64,000 bases of DNA from Paragonimus westermani. Taxonomy: Eukaryota > Platyhelminthes > Trematoda > Plagiorchiida > Troglotrematidae. Under the pieces are notes generated by a model. The model saw nothing but the letters and a program-made list of their open reading frames with translations, searched no databases and was not told the DNA's origin. The stretch is from NCBI GenBank assembly GCA_008508345.1, contig QNGE01001015.1, positions 132,125-196,124 of the forward strand, given 5' to 3'. Below are positions 34,901 to 46,240 of the stretch, piece after piece. Made by a program: the position numbers and the translations under genes. The stretch's first letter is position 1; each line of letters begins with the position of its first letter.

Positions 34901-37900
34901 GATGCGATGTTACTTTGATTTACAGGATATCAAATCAAACTGGCACCATCTTATACCTAGTCCGAATCGCTAAAACCGAAGTCATTCGATAAGGCTGTAA
35001 AATCAGCAGAATCGCGAAAAATGTTAGGAAAATTACTTCAGTACGTCCAACCTAGAACATCTTGTCTGCATCTGTTATGACAGCGTCATCAACGGAAGAC
35101 TTCATACGAGAATTTGATGCATGCATTCGTGAAGCTACTTAAAATTTTCGAACAAATTGGCTGGCTAGACAAAGTTGACATGGTGCATGGAGTCCAATGA
35201 CAGTTTCAGCAATCTGTTATCAGTTGAAATGCACTTGTCTCTAAATTTTAATTTCACCTCATTCTATTACATTTCACACTTCTATCACCCTAAATATTCA
35301 ATAAACGAACACTTTTGTGAGCATTCGATTTCCATTATTTCAGGCCCGTTCAACATTGTCCATAGCATAGCCAGAGGTAAAAATGCACCACACGTCTCCT
35401 TTAGCCTGAAAAACTCCAACGCGCTTAAAAAGATCGTTGGTCCTCACAAGGTTGTCTAATCGGGCATCGGACCACGTACATCGCTTAATCCTTCACTACA
35501 TATAGAAATTTTACTAGTTAGACAAGTAAAGCTACCTTAATGGATCGTCTAACCTGGTAATGTTAGTCTCTGGTCCCCGGTGAGGCAGTCGGAAACCTCA
35601 TCTAATACACTTAGTAGATTAGGCCGATGTGAACTGGCTGTTCTAGATAATCGTCGGTCATGTTGGCCAAATGATCAGAGAAAGCAAAATTAGACTTCAC
35701 TGGTTTCTATCTTCAGCTCCAATTTACTATCCGCCACGTTACCAGTGTTGACCCACACATCCTCTTGGTTTACATGCGTGGCCAGGCAACCTTGGTCTTT
35801 ATGCATCTTGAATCGCATCCATAAGCTAAATATGTGACGGGAGAAGCACGTCCGTGTTGGAAACCATCTAAGAACGAAGTTTTTGAAAGTACACGACCTC
35901 ATCGCACAGCACTTTGAAGAATCAAGGAACAAGCACAGCGATTTACGTGAAGTGTTTTTCAGAGTAACAAGGCTAAAGTTTGACAGCAAGTCACAAACGA
36001 GTCATGCGAGGACAGTTTGGCTATCATACACAACTAACAGAAGTGATAACAGAAATTTTTTTAGGTAATGAAGACCAAAAATGAGATTTTTACAGTCATG
36101 TAATTATAAGGAAGATAACATTGAAGTAATAACGTATGGATGCTGCGTAGTATTCCATATAAGTGGACTTGAAACAAGAAAAAATTGAAGAACTTGGAAG
36201 CCAATTATTAAACGAAAGGTGTTTAAGAGATAAGGAAATGTTACACGGGGAGAGATGGCAACTAGATTGGATTACAGAAAAAATATATTTCCGACACGCC
36301 TAACAAACAGCTCTTTGGACCTCAGCTAATTACAGATTACCTAACACTTTTCCAGTTATGCTCATTTTCATCTAAAATGTCCACGTGATTCCATCTACAT
36401 CTACCGCTGTTCTCATGACTTAGATGAATCTACTCATTGTTCTGATGACATGGGAATACTTGAGTTTAGCAAGCAAAGTAAAACGATACACAAGAGGCTT
36501 GATACAGCTGAGAGCCCACAGCATATGCGTTTGAGGTAAAAACTAACAGTTCGAGCCCCGATCAAATCAAACAATGGAATATGTGTAAGTGTAGCCCGAC
36601 AGTAGTCCATTTAAGCGTGACTTAACCAATATGTCACATGACAGCAAACACTCTGACCTGAACAATGAACAAACATACTGAAATTTTACAAAACCATATT
36701 CCAGTTGTAACACAGCTGACGCCTGATTGGTCGAAATACATAATGAAACTAGAGAGCACAAAGTCGTCAAAATGAGAGGCAATCTGAAATCAATCGGTTG
36801 AGCACCAGTGAGATTCTCACATAAATCGAACAGTAGGCACAGTCACAGAATTCCATTTGAATGAGCCGAAACAGTGTAAACAAGACAAGACCGTCAATTT
36901 AAACCGATTAACCCTAGCACTTCTAACACATAAACCGTAACAACGATGGCGAACAATGAGAGCTTTCAATAAACATAATTTAACACGGTCATGATGAGAA
37001 GTCAATGGCAAAAGCCACCCGTAGGTAAGTAAACAATTTCAGCTTCCACTACAGGCCTATCGCCTAGTGCATCGTCCGACTAGGGCTTCACTCATCGACT
37101 TTACTCACAGTTCGTGCGTCACCCGTAATGATACTTGGATCATTGGTGTTAGCACAAAATTAGTTCAAGCTAAATCGGTTGTAGTCGATATTACTCCAAT
37201 ATGGGTCACGTGACAGTGGAATAATGTAACGGTTATTTGGGGTAGGAAATGAACAGACATGCACCTTGGATGAGTTTAAAAAGTTGTTCGTACCATCCTT
37301 ATGAACGTGAAGAGGGATTTAACAAAATCATAAGATCTCCAGAATACTTTAACTACCTCTTTTATTTGCGTTGAATCAAGTGCGATCCGGAACAACAAAG
37401 AAAACATATGCTCAACTGACTGAAGTTGAAAAACAGCAAAGCGGTCAACGAAGTTCAGAAAGCTAAAACCACATGCAAAGCGACATTCCATCGAAGACTG
37501 CGGCATACTCTGGTGCACAGATCGAAAGATGAAAAATATACACTGTGCAAACACACACGTGCAGCATCCAATGAGCGACAAAACAAACACGCCGAAATGA
37601 GATGATAACCATGTGATTTAAATCCATGAAAACCAAGGCAACTTAACTGCATATTGTGTTTGAATAGAAACGATGAATTTTTGAGACATGCATGCATAGC
37701 ATAGTTGATCATACAAAACAGAATGAGACAATTACATGGATCAAGGCCGCATCCACTTTCGATTGAATGTTCATCAGTCAATGAGGCGGTTAATCTGCTA
37801 CCCTCGAAAGCATGTTCATTCAAATTGGGTACGGAAGAAATCTAACAGTTTGGAAGTTGTCTAGCACGCTTTCAACAAAGATTAAGAACGAAACGTTGCG

Positions 37901-37944
37901 AGCAAGTTGTAATACTCATCTGGGATGGACTTCCTCAGGAATGT
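31926..37944. other. No gene recognised
   Basis: About 6 kb with no assignable feature. ORFs at 33688-33951 (+), 35175-35459 (+), 35690-35989 (-) and 37455-37823 (-) are open for 85-122 codons but show no motif, and most overlap an equal ORF on the other strand. At 37888-37910 a gaaacgttgc sequence with a possible helix resembles half of the hammerhead motif, without the other core strand. Confidence 0.4.
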
Positions 37945-38935
37945 TGTGATCGAAATTCCCGATGGTGTAGCTATGGGTTCCTCTGTTGCACCTGCAGTAG
38001 TCAATCTTTTCCTCGGGTACCTGAAAGCACAGGTTATGAATGAGATTATCTGCCCCCACGAATCTGTTGGCGGTAAGTAGATGACATGTGTAATCGTGAA
38101 ACGAACCGTTCACGACTAATTCCAACAGTTCATCAACTCACAATACATCAGCAGGGTACTCAAGTTGAAAGCTGGAACTGAAGAGCACTCATCTAACTTT
38201 CTAGGCTGCCTTGTCGAAATTAATGATCGACAAAGATCTCATGTTTATGTGCACCACAAACCAACCCATTCTGGTCGGTATCTCAATTTCAACATACCGC
38301 ACCTGCTCCGTATGAAGAGAACAGTCCTCCGATCACTCGTCAACAAACTAATAATCAGCGAACTCTCCAAAACAACACGGATTTTTCACATTAAAGAAAT
38401 GTTAGCCAGCAATCAATAACCAAACGTCTTTGTTGAAAACACAACTGAGCACACATGTCGATTAGGGAGGAAATCAAACAGAACACAACTTTTTTACTCT
38501 ACAGTGTAAATACCGTGTCATTAACGAACGACTGCAAAAAAATCACCCTGTGATTCCGAGTACGTCATCCGGATCATGTTTCGGTTAGATTATGCATCTC
38601 AGTAGCCCACCTCACGGGCGATCAGACAGACTGCGTTTATGAACTCAAAGGTGATGATCGCAATGTCAGTTACATAGGAGAGACAAGCAGATAACTGAAA
38701 ATACCTACTGGTGAACACAAGAGCCACATGAGGTTTCCTCCTAAAGATGCATATCAACTTAAGAAGCTAGAGAAGGATCCGGTCATCACACTACATGCCC
38801 TGACAGAGAATCACAATGTACGTGTTGATCAAACTCGAGTAATTCATAAGGATCTGTCTAATCACGCAGACCGATGCTGTATTGAAACCCTCACCATTTA
38901 CACCAAACACATGCGTCAACCGCAATGTTAGCAAA
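37945..38935 (+). mobile_element. Penelope-like element A: reverse transcriptase and GIY-YIG endonuclease remnants
   Basis: Plus-strand broken frames with the order of a Penelope-like element. RT block PDGVAMGSSVAPAVVNLFL is at about 37957-38015. The catalytic VDD is at 38077-38085, with a TAA codon (38074-38076) directly before it. FLGCLVEIND and HHKPTHSGRYLNFN are at about 38200-38295, then MKRTVLRSLVNK. The C-terminal GIY-YIG endonuclease has SYIGETSR at 38668-38691 followed by TAA (38692-38694) and then LKIPTGEHKSH; its tail runs to CIETLTIYTKHM and ends at 38929-38931. The stops make it inactive. A hammerhead-like motif follows at 39130. Confidence 0.8.
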
Positions 38936-39129
38936 TCTCAGTCCGCCGTGTGTGACGTGGATTGATCGACAACACCAGACACAGACGCGCCTTATCTACA
39001 TCAGTCTTGCCTCTGCTTAGTGGGCAAGGTATTCGAACAATCCGGTCGGACCCAGCGGAAGTTGACCTAAGGTGGCAAACTCCACATGACCTCTGTTCCT
39101 CCGTTAATATGAATTCGATTACAACACTG

Positions 39130-39176
39130 CTGAGGAAGACCACCTGAGACGGTTGAAACGTTGCATAGGCAATGTA
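39130..39176 (+). ncRNA. Hammerhead-ribozyme-like motif downstream of Penelope-like element A
   Basis: Core strand ctgagga (39130-39136) fits the conserved CUGANGA exactly. Helix II follows (39137-39154), a short stem acc/ggt extended by A-T with one bulged G. GAAA lies at 39155-39158. Helix III is acgttgc/gcaatgt (39158-39175), 7 pairs with one G-U, loop atag, ending in GTA with cleavage expected after 39176. Helix I is not obvious. Penelope-like elements are known to carry hammerhead motifs in their terminal repeats, and this one lies about 200 bp after the endonuclease frame, as expected. Confidence 0.6.
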
Positions 39177-39180
39177 TTTT

Positions 39181-41627
39181 TGCTTCTTCCTCAGAAGCTG
39201 GCAAAGTAACTGAACTGGTCACTCGGTACTGGGCTTTTACGTTTGATCACGTAAACATAAAAACACATAAATAAGTATGAAAATATAAATAAATTGACAT
39301 AAATTCGACACCTCTCACATTTTGTTAAGGTTTTTGTATTCAGCTAACCTCTTTCGAATAACATTAAGCTCGCAGTTCCTTCTCGTTGGACGTCCGGACT
39401 AGAACTCATGCAAGCAACTGTGTTGACTACTACACCATCTGTCCTGAATATACATGAGTAAAATAAGTATATGCAAACATTTAGCCAAACTCGCTTATGA
39501 GTTAGCTTCGTGTTACCCAGTCGTTTTGAAAGAAGGCAGAAACTAAGCCGTTAGGTCCAATACCTGAGTCTACAATAAGGGTCTCTCAATCAAGCCGAAG
39601 CCACGGACTACGGTGAACCTGCCGAACAAAATTCTGATTGTTGGCGAGTACTCACGGAGTTGGTTCATACAAACTGAAAGCCATTCAGTATCTCTAAATT
39701 CCTAAAAGTGGATAACATTTCGACATGCTTCCAGTAATTCGAAGAGAGGACGCGATCTTCTGTACAGAATGATATGTAACCTGCCTTGAAGACCGATCAC
39801 GCCAGGGTGGATGATGCAAGGACGAGAGAATATCAGTTCATCAGCAGTTTTCGACGGAAAAAATGGATGCCCTAGCAACTTCTTGCACGGTTACACAGCA
39901 TGACAACTCCATGTCTCCAACATTGAAATGACTCACTCACATACAATACGGTTTGCATCTGCGTCGGCACACCTATCACAAACCACCCTAGACGGACAGC
40001 TGGTTCCCAATCCTCGGACTAGTCCAACTTGGTCATTAGGACTGTATAATTACTTGCTTATTGTGCACTACCTCCGTTCGCTAGAAAAATATTGCTGTCA
40101 AGTACTGTCTACCTGCTGTCCTGGTTGGAACACACCCGAAAAGGAGTAGACGAAACAAGTTGATGGCACAAAGAACACGCGCTACCCGTTGCGTTCGAGC
40201 AATCTCATCAATGCTACTTCAACCACAGAGGCGGTAAGAGGATATCCAACAAGGGCTGAGTAGAGCATTCCAGAACTTGAAAACTTAGAATTTACTTGCC
40301 AATACAAATGAATCTTAATATTTTGTTGCGGAGAGAGTGGCAAACTCGATATTATGAGTCACTCATGTCTAATGTTAGGTTAATAGCGCAGCGGTCAACA
40401 GGACTGCCTCGCAAGAAAGTAGACCGGGGTTCACGTTTGGACCATGCAAAGAAGTACTGGTCTAGCAGTAAGGAAGGAGGCTGGCTGGGGGGTCTACGCG
40501 AACGCGGATGATACATTCAGTTGTGGGTGGTTTTCAATTTGTATCAACCAAATACGCTACTGCTCACCAATAACGGGAATTTCGCCATTTTAAGTTTGAC
40601 GAATAAAGAACAACCTCAAGTTAGAAATAGTGAGTTATTTGTGAGTTCCACTTACTGCGTTTTTCAATGACAAACAGTGTTTGAAAGAAGTGTGCAAAAA
40701 CTCAATCTTCCTCGGGGAAGTTTGGAAACTGCGATAGTACAAGTGGTGCATATGCATTGCAAAAAATTTGCCAGAAGCACATGACCAGTTTCGCGGTCAT
40801 TATTGACTATCCGATACACTTATTCCACACACGTGCGTCAGCACGGACGATTATAAACACCTCTGGGGTTGAGAAACACTGAAAATAATTGGCGAGGGAG
40901 CCATTAATTGTGCGTCTTCTGATCATACATTAGGATGCCTGGACAAGGTATTCAGAGTTAAGGTGTAGCGACAACGAACAAACCGGTTATGTGCTTTCAA
41001 CGAGTGTTGATCAGCAATGAATTTGATTCGATTCTCAACCGTGTTACGTGCGCAACAAAACTTAATGGAAAGGACAACTAATACCCAGTAGTATTACCGG
41101 TAAGCGATGATGAAAAAGCAGATCATAAGAGGAGATAGTTCGTAATTTGGTTTAGGGTTCATTTCAAAGCTAGTCGGCTGCAGTGTCACCAGACAACAGT
41201 GGGGCTTTTGAATGTGCAGAAGTAATGAGGAAAGAAAAGTAGTTACGGTGAACAAGAGGATTAAAAAAGACGTCTGCAACAAACAAGGTATTGTTGATTG
41301 TATGACTCGAAGCCATGCCGTAAGACGTTTACAGCCAGAGGAAATAAATGATCTTTCAGGGAGTAGGAAAATTTCATTGAACTTTGCCATAAGATTAGAT
41401 CCAGCACTTCAAGTACCCATGAGATACCTTGACCAATTGTGTGCAGTCTACCTACGTCGATCAGCTAACAGCATGATAAGCAAAGGGATGGCATGTGAAA
41501 GCCTACTGATGCTAGTTCAAACGACGTATTTATGAGCCAACTGAATTAGTTAAGCTGAAAAAACCAAATCGGGAACCAGCGTGGTACCACATTTAAAATG
41601 ATACTATGATACGGGTAGCTCGAAATA
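39181..41627. other. No gene recognised; includes the presumed RMI1 3' flank
   Basis: Nothing recognised except a tRNA-like remnant near 40370-40446 (listed separately). The 3' UTR of the minus-strand RMI1 gene should start at 41627 and run leftward. I did not see a canonical AATAAA on the minus strand within 600 bp of the stop. The 107-codon plus-strand ORF at 41212-41535 has no recognisable motif. Confidence 0.4.
40370..40446 (+). repeat. tRNA-like remnant on the plus strand
   Basis: aatagcgcagcggtca (40382-40397) matches an A box well and ggggttcacgttt (40426-40438) a B box. The possible T stem is ccggg/tttgg, mostly G-U pairs. The acceptor stem does not close, so this is probably a tRNA-derived SINE head or tRNA pseudogene. 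Confidence 0.35.
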
Positions 41628-41960
41628 TCAGTCAACTCCTCGTTCGATCGCAAACATTAAACCTACTTCCTGCAAAGCGACAGCGTTTGTTTGCTCACCC
41701 CCAACGTTGACGCGACTCATCTGACGCAATGATTCGCTCTCTGCTGCCGTTAACCCGATCCATGTGGTCAACAGTTCCGAAGCGATGTCAACGTCTACAG
41801 TGGCGCTACCGTCGGCCAAACGTGCTGCCAGTGTCCATCGACTGCCTTGATGGTGTTCGAGTGAGGATAACAGGCTGATCAGTAGGCCACGAATAGTGTA
41901 GACACGGCGAGAAGGAAACAGTGCTGTGGCACTCGTCTGAATTAAATCGTTGTACATATC
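41628..41960 (-). CDS. RMI1: RMI1, terminal exon: C-terminal OB-fold
   Basis: Encodes the C-terminal OB-fold (OB2) of RecQ-mediated genome instability protein 1, which in other animals binds RMI2 and joins the BLM-TOP3A dissolvasome that resolves double Holliday junctions in the nucleus. The signature is WTLAARLADGSATVDVDIAS, then LLTTWIGLTAAESESL and AVALQEV near the end, the same order as in vertebrate RMI1. The exon starts after an acceptor, cgttttttag, at 41960 in phase 0 (first codons GAT ATG) and ends at TGA 41628-41630: 110 codons. The preceding exon ends FRPFCYIE, which fits the start of this OB-fold, so the join is coherent at protein level. No frameshift or stop is seen. Assignment is by eye from conserved motifs. 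Confidence 0.85.
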   Translation of the reverse strand, partial: DMYNDLIQTSATALFPSRRVYTIRGLLISLLSSLEHHQGSRWTLAARLADGSATVDVDIASELLTTWIGLTAAESESLRQMSRVNVGGEQTNAVALQEVGLMFAIERGVD

Positions 41961-42599
41961 CTAAAAAACGGCATAGAGGAGACAAAAGTGGTGAATTAGT
42001 TAGAGGCAAACATTACTGTTAAAGCACGGAAACGAATGTTAGTTTATGAAGACGAAGAAACTCAATAGACTTGAGACGGTATTGTCGCCTGATGATGATG
42101 TCGCCTGATCAATAGCTTACTGTTAATTGAGTTGATATATAACTGCACAAGCCTAAGATGAGAATTTATCGGAAAGAGTTCTGTTCGCTGAAATCAAATT
42201 TTCTTTACAGAAAGTATTTCCCAGGTTCCCCGAAATGTCCGAATGACTTTTTTCAGTTCTGGCATCATACTCTCTCCAACATTCTTAAGAAAATAGGGAG
42301 TGGCAGTTTTGGTCTAGGAGACTTGTTACACCTCAATAAGTTAAGTTATAACGCCAGCTCTGTTTCCCACAGAGAGGGGAGTCGGAAACGGAATAAATCG
42401 CAATTCGGGTCTCATCGTACAGTTAATTCGGCAAAGCCAGGTTTACCGTTCCTCAAAATGTTTGGCCCACCTGTTAAGTCAACGCGATTGCTGTTGTTAG
42501 GTGAACAGTCTTTTGCAAATACAGTCTGACTTACACCGACTTGACGGCCAGTATAGCCACGGATCACGGAAAATGCGCTCCTTACAGTATCCTAACTCG

Positions 42600-43255
42600 A
42601 ATGCCATTTGGACAAATGACAAAACAAAACGGTCACACACAACAGCAGGATCCACGTCCAGGTGGGTGATCCAAAATACACGGTATTCTCCAACATATTG
42701 GTGTCAAATACAGCTGACGGCTAGGTGATCGAGGTGTGTCCACAGCTGGGACGCAAATAGCAGCCTCCATTTGACACAATCCTGAGTGCTGTGTTAAAAT
42801 GCAGCACCGGAAATATGGAGACCGTGAGATGCAAGTAGTTGCAGCAGTCTTTCGCCATTATCATTGCGTCGTATCCGAACACCACACAGCCACCTACCCT
42901 CTGGAGAAAGACTACCAAGGTAAACAGTAAAATCGCCAGCTTCTATGATGTGCAGTTTGCTCCAGGAGGTCAACGAGGGTGTTGAAGAACGCCTTTTTGG
43001 TAGAAGTCGAACAGTTATTCGCTGAGCCGTAAGCCGACACAATGAAAACACCAGGATCTGTCTTGCGCTGATTGATTTATACCACTGTGGTGAGTCAGAA
43101 AGCTCATAAGCGACAGTTCACTGGGATCCGATCGAGCAAATATTTCCCTGCTCTGGAATTCGGCGTGGTTTTCACTGCACCTAGACCGCGAGAACCGAAT
43201 TCGGCGTCAACAGGGAACCCAAGGTCGATTGACAGTTGTCTGGAAGAGAGCTAAA
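42600..43255 (-). mobile_element. LINE (RTE-like) endonuclease fragment
   Basis: Minus strand, broken frames of an apurinic-type (EEP) endonuclease. RLTTVV is followed by VFIVSAYGSANNCSTSTKKA at about 43000-43045, AGDFTVYLGSLSPEGRW at about 42890-42940, NDNGERLLQLLASHGLHISG at about 42805-42865, and LWTHLDHLAVS at about 42720-42755. The block order is that of RTE-type LINE endonucleases. It differs from the endonuclease of LINE copy A, so this is a second LINE family. No reverse transcriptase follows; it is a truncated fossil in an RMI1 intron, on the same strand as the gene. Confidence 0.75.
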
Positions 43256-44204
43256 ATGAAAAAGGTGCTGGACGACCAGAGTAACTCTTTCGTTTGAGGG
43301 TGCATTTTTCGAGTCCCTTCTTCCGGATTTTGAAGATCGTAGTGTTGCAACTATAAAAATTGTCCACCGGTATTCTGATAAGGCCGTGCCAGACTACTTA
43401 CACAATCATATACGATCAGTAGTGGGTCATTCAACTCTGAGTGCATCCGATTCCCATGTAATTGCTCCACTTTGGTCCGTCTGATAAGATTGCACCCGGT
43501 ACGACTGAAGTCTTAGTCATCATGGCCCTCCGGATCGATGCAGTGCGCAAGCATGACCACCAAGTTAAAGTGGCGGAACATATGGGCAGGCAGTAGAATA
43601 GGACCAGAAACCCTCATGTCCATCACTGGTTACGCTGTTGCATTTAATGAGATACTTCACGAGACTTTTGCACTGTTTCCCAATTGTCCCAACTAGCACT
43701 ATGCGATAACTACAACACAAACTATACATGTCCTCATTCTGGTGTTCCACAGAATAAACTCTTTTGTTTGGGGTCATCGAGGTTTGAGCTATAAACCAGT
43801 GGTCTATGTGGAAAACGGAATTGATCAGCACAGTCTAGTGAAAGCAATCAAACGGCGCAAATTTGGCCCAGGAACAATGGTACGAAACTGAAGCCTAAAA
43901 ATAGCAAACAAATCGACCAGTTAGTGGTAATAACAAAGCTCACGTGCCTGATCAATGGTGCAATCGCCAACCCACTTGATGCAGACTGCAACATCACGTG
44001 TCACACAGTGGGGTCAAGGTCAACTAAACTAACAGCGGGAACAATTTCTGGGAGAAAAAATAGCTAACAATTAACTCAAATAGTCAGAATGGCACAGACA
44101 ACAATGAGAATATGAAAACTGCGACAGACCGTGAGAGAAGTTCCATTTACATTAATCCAAACACCACACTACTCATCAAGACTACACGAACGACAAAAAG
44201 CAAG
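43256..44204. other. No feature recognised (intronic)
   Basis: An 88-codon minus-strand ORF at 43565-43831 has no motif. Nothing else seen. Confidence 0.4.
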
Positions 44205-45480
44205 CTTTTCAAAACGACCGATCAGTAGACAGTAAAACACAGTGTCAGCGATCAAGTCAAACTGGCCATCACCGTACGCAGTTGAAACCGACGGGCATTC
44301 ACCCAAATAAGTTGCACCGGGATATAATGTATTGGAAAACTGACAAAATGCCTCGTCACTACAACGTCAAAAAGTGTAAACGTTCTCAACATTAGAAAAC
44401 GCCATACAAAGTGAGAACCGAATCCCCAGTATCATAAACTAAAGTGATACCTGGCTTCCCACACTCTGAAAACACGACCAGTGGTTCAAACAGCAGGACA
44501 AAACAACAAATCGCAATGAGCCACCTAAACACGACAGACGGAAGACGACGGATTACAGTATGTGGCCACTGCCACATACACTCCTATCATAGACAAACAA
44601 TGGTAACATAACAGTCAGTCATACGTAACACCGACACGTTGAAGAATACGCTGCCCAATAACAACATGGACTCCCATCATGCTCGTGTACGCACTCGCCT
44701 TGTTCGGTACTTTGACTAAGGGGCGGTGAACTTGAAAGCGAAGTAGTCAATTGACATTCGAACGAAGAGAGCATAAACGTCGCTTACCAGCAAGCACTTA
44801 TGAACAAATTGACCGGACGGAGTAGGGTTAAGGAGTCCAACAAACACTCGGAACAAATCACACCGCGTGCGAATACTTGTGATGATGAGGTACGCTTCGA
44901 AGGAGCTGCTTGGCTACGACAGAATTAGATTTGCACCACGTCCATGAAGCTGGTAAACAAGCATTGCTCAATTCCATCTAGATCAGGATGTGACAACGAC
45001 TGCAGTGAACTTAAATATAAGCTGACCAACAACTTGTGCCAGGACTACGAACGTCAACAGGAGAGAAGCCTTCCACATTGTCCACCGAGTGTCAAGAAAT
45101 CGATTCGGAACTGAGACTCTCAAGGTTGACCGTTGCCGAGGCAAGTGATGTCCGATTTCTCAACCCTAACAGTTGCGCTTCGAACAAAGACTGTGTGATC
45201 GCTAGCCGGCACGTAGTCCACAATTTCAGATAGTCGATTTTCTTACTCATTCCGCCTACTATTCCTATAGTAATAGTTTTGTAGTTAACATGATGCTCAA
45301 GTACAGAGAAGAGTCTTGCCTGCTACTTTGCTTTTGTAATAATAAAATTCACGTACAATCAGCATGCATCGAATAAGTCTTACATTTTACCTAACCAAAG
45401 CCAGGTTTGTGGGATCCGACGAGTAAGGAATAACAGATGGATGCGACCGAATGTGTACGTGTATTCGGATCTAGCTGAAA
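44205..45480. repeat. 1-kb dispersed repeat, copy B
   Basis: Partner of 21268-22340 in the same orientation (constant offset of 22,937 over the identical part). It carries an extra 249-bp segment (44941-45189) absent from copy A. The minus strand holds the same 61-codon signal-like ORF at 44392-44577. It lies within an RMI1 intron. The family is unknown: no reverse transcriptase, transposase or tRNA-like head seen. Confidence 0.9.
44392..44577 (-). other. 61-codon signal-anchor-like ORF, second identical copy
   Basis: Same residues as the ORF at 21455-21640, because the underlying DNA is identical. Hydrophobic core CCFVLLFEPLVVFS. With only two nucleotide-identical copies, conservation at protein level cannot be judged. 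Confidence 0.25.
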
Positions 45481-46044
45481 ATGCGGAAAGATCCAAATTA
45501 ATGGGATCAGCTAAAAGTTATAGAGAGAAGAACTAACCAACTGTTTGCGAGGAATTTCACTGCACGATGATGGATAGTTTGAAGAACTAGTAATCAATAT
45601 ATCTTTTAGGAGCAAACCATGGAAAAGAACAGGTGAACAGAAAGTCCAGTGGGCTAATAAAACGACTGAAGTTGAGTGGGAAGAGAGAAGTTGATAGACA
45701 GTTTTCTAACTTTCGCGAAGACATCATTTCACGAAGGGATAAGGATTCACGATTGTTCAAGGAAAACTTTAGGTACTCAATAAAAACAAGGGGACGTAAA
45801 AGCCTGTTAGCTGCATAGAAGGCTGCATAGGAGGATTATATTGACAGCATACTGATGCAGATGAATGTGTTAAGGGATAGATGGTTGAACTCTCAGCAGC
45901 TTGACAGGTTCGACAGAGTGTCTAAAGAAGCAGGCGAGGAAAACGTGTGACACCTAACACAGCATACCACCTACGTATTGCATTAAAAAAGTGATCATGA
46001 ATTGAAAGGTAGTACCGACAGATTACATGGTATTTTTGATGCAG

Positions 46045-46135
46045 AAGAAGCCAAGTTGGGAAAAAACGGAACTTCGGTTGAGCCTGGGCCAGTGACAAAA
46101 ATAGCATGCCCAAACTCGGCAAGCCTTCTACCGAA
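46045..46135 (-). repeat. tRNA-derived SINE family 1, head fragment
   Basis: ccaagttggg, aacttcggttgagcctgggc and agcatgcccaaactcggc align with the head region of the copies at 16.86 and 27.5 kb. The B box is mutated (reverse complement ctggcccaggctcaacc). A plus-strand tRNA-like sequence follows directly. Confidence 0.5.
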
Positions 46136-46149
46136 TATTTTGAGTTCTG

Positions 46150-46240
46150 GGGGTGGTCTCGCAGCCTAGTCGGTGAAGTGCCTGCTGCATTGAGCCATAC
46201 TGTTCCTATCGTTGGTTCAAGACCGACCAAGGCAGAGATT
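46150..46240 (+). repeat. tRNA-like sequence on the plus strand
   Basis: gcagcctagtcggtgaag (46171-46188 region) resembles an A box and ggttcaagacc (46213-46223) a B box, at a normal tRNA distance. It is oriented opposite to the adjoining family 1 head, so it may be a separate SINE inserted beside it. Confidence 0.45.

Noticed and set aside
37888..37910. Third hammerhead motif (gaaacgttgc with a possible helix)
   Set aside because: The CUGANGA strand is missing upstream, so only half of the motif is present.
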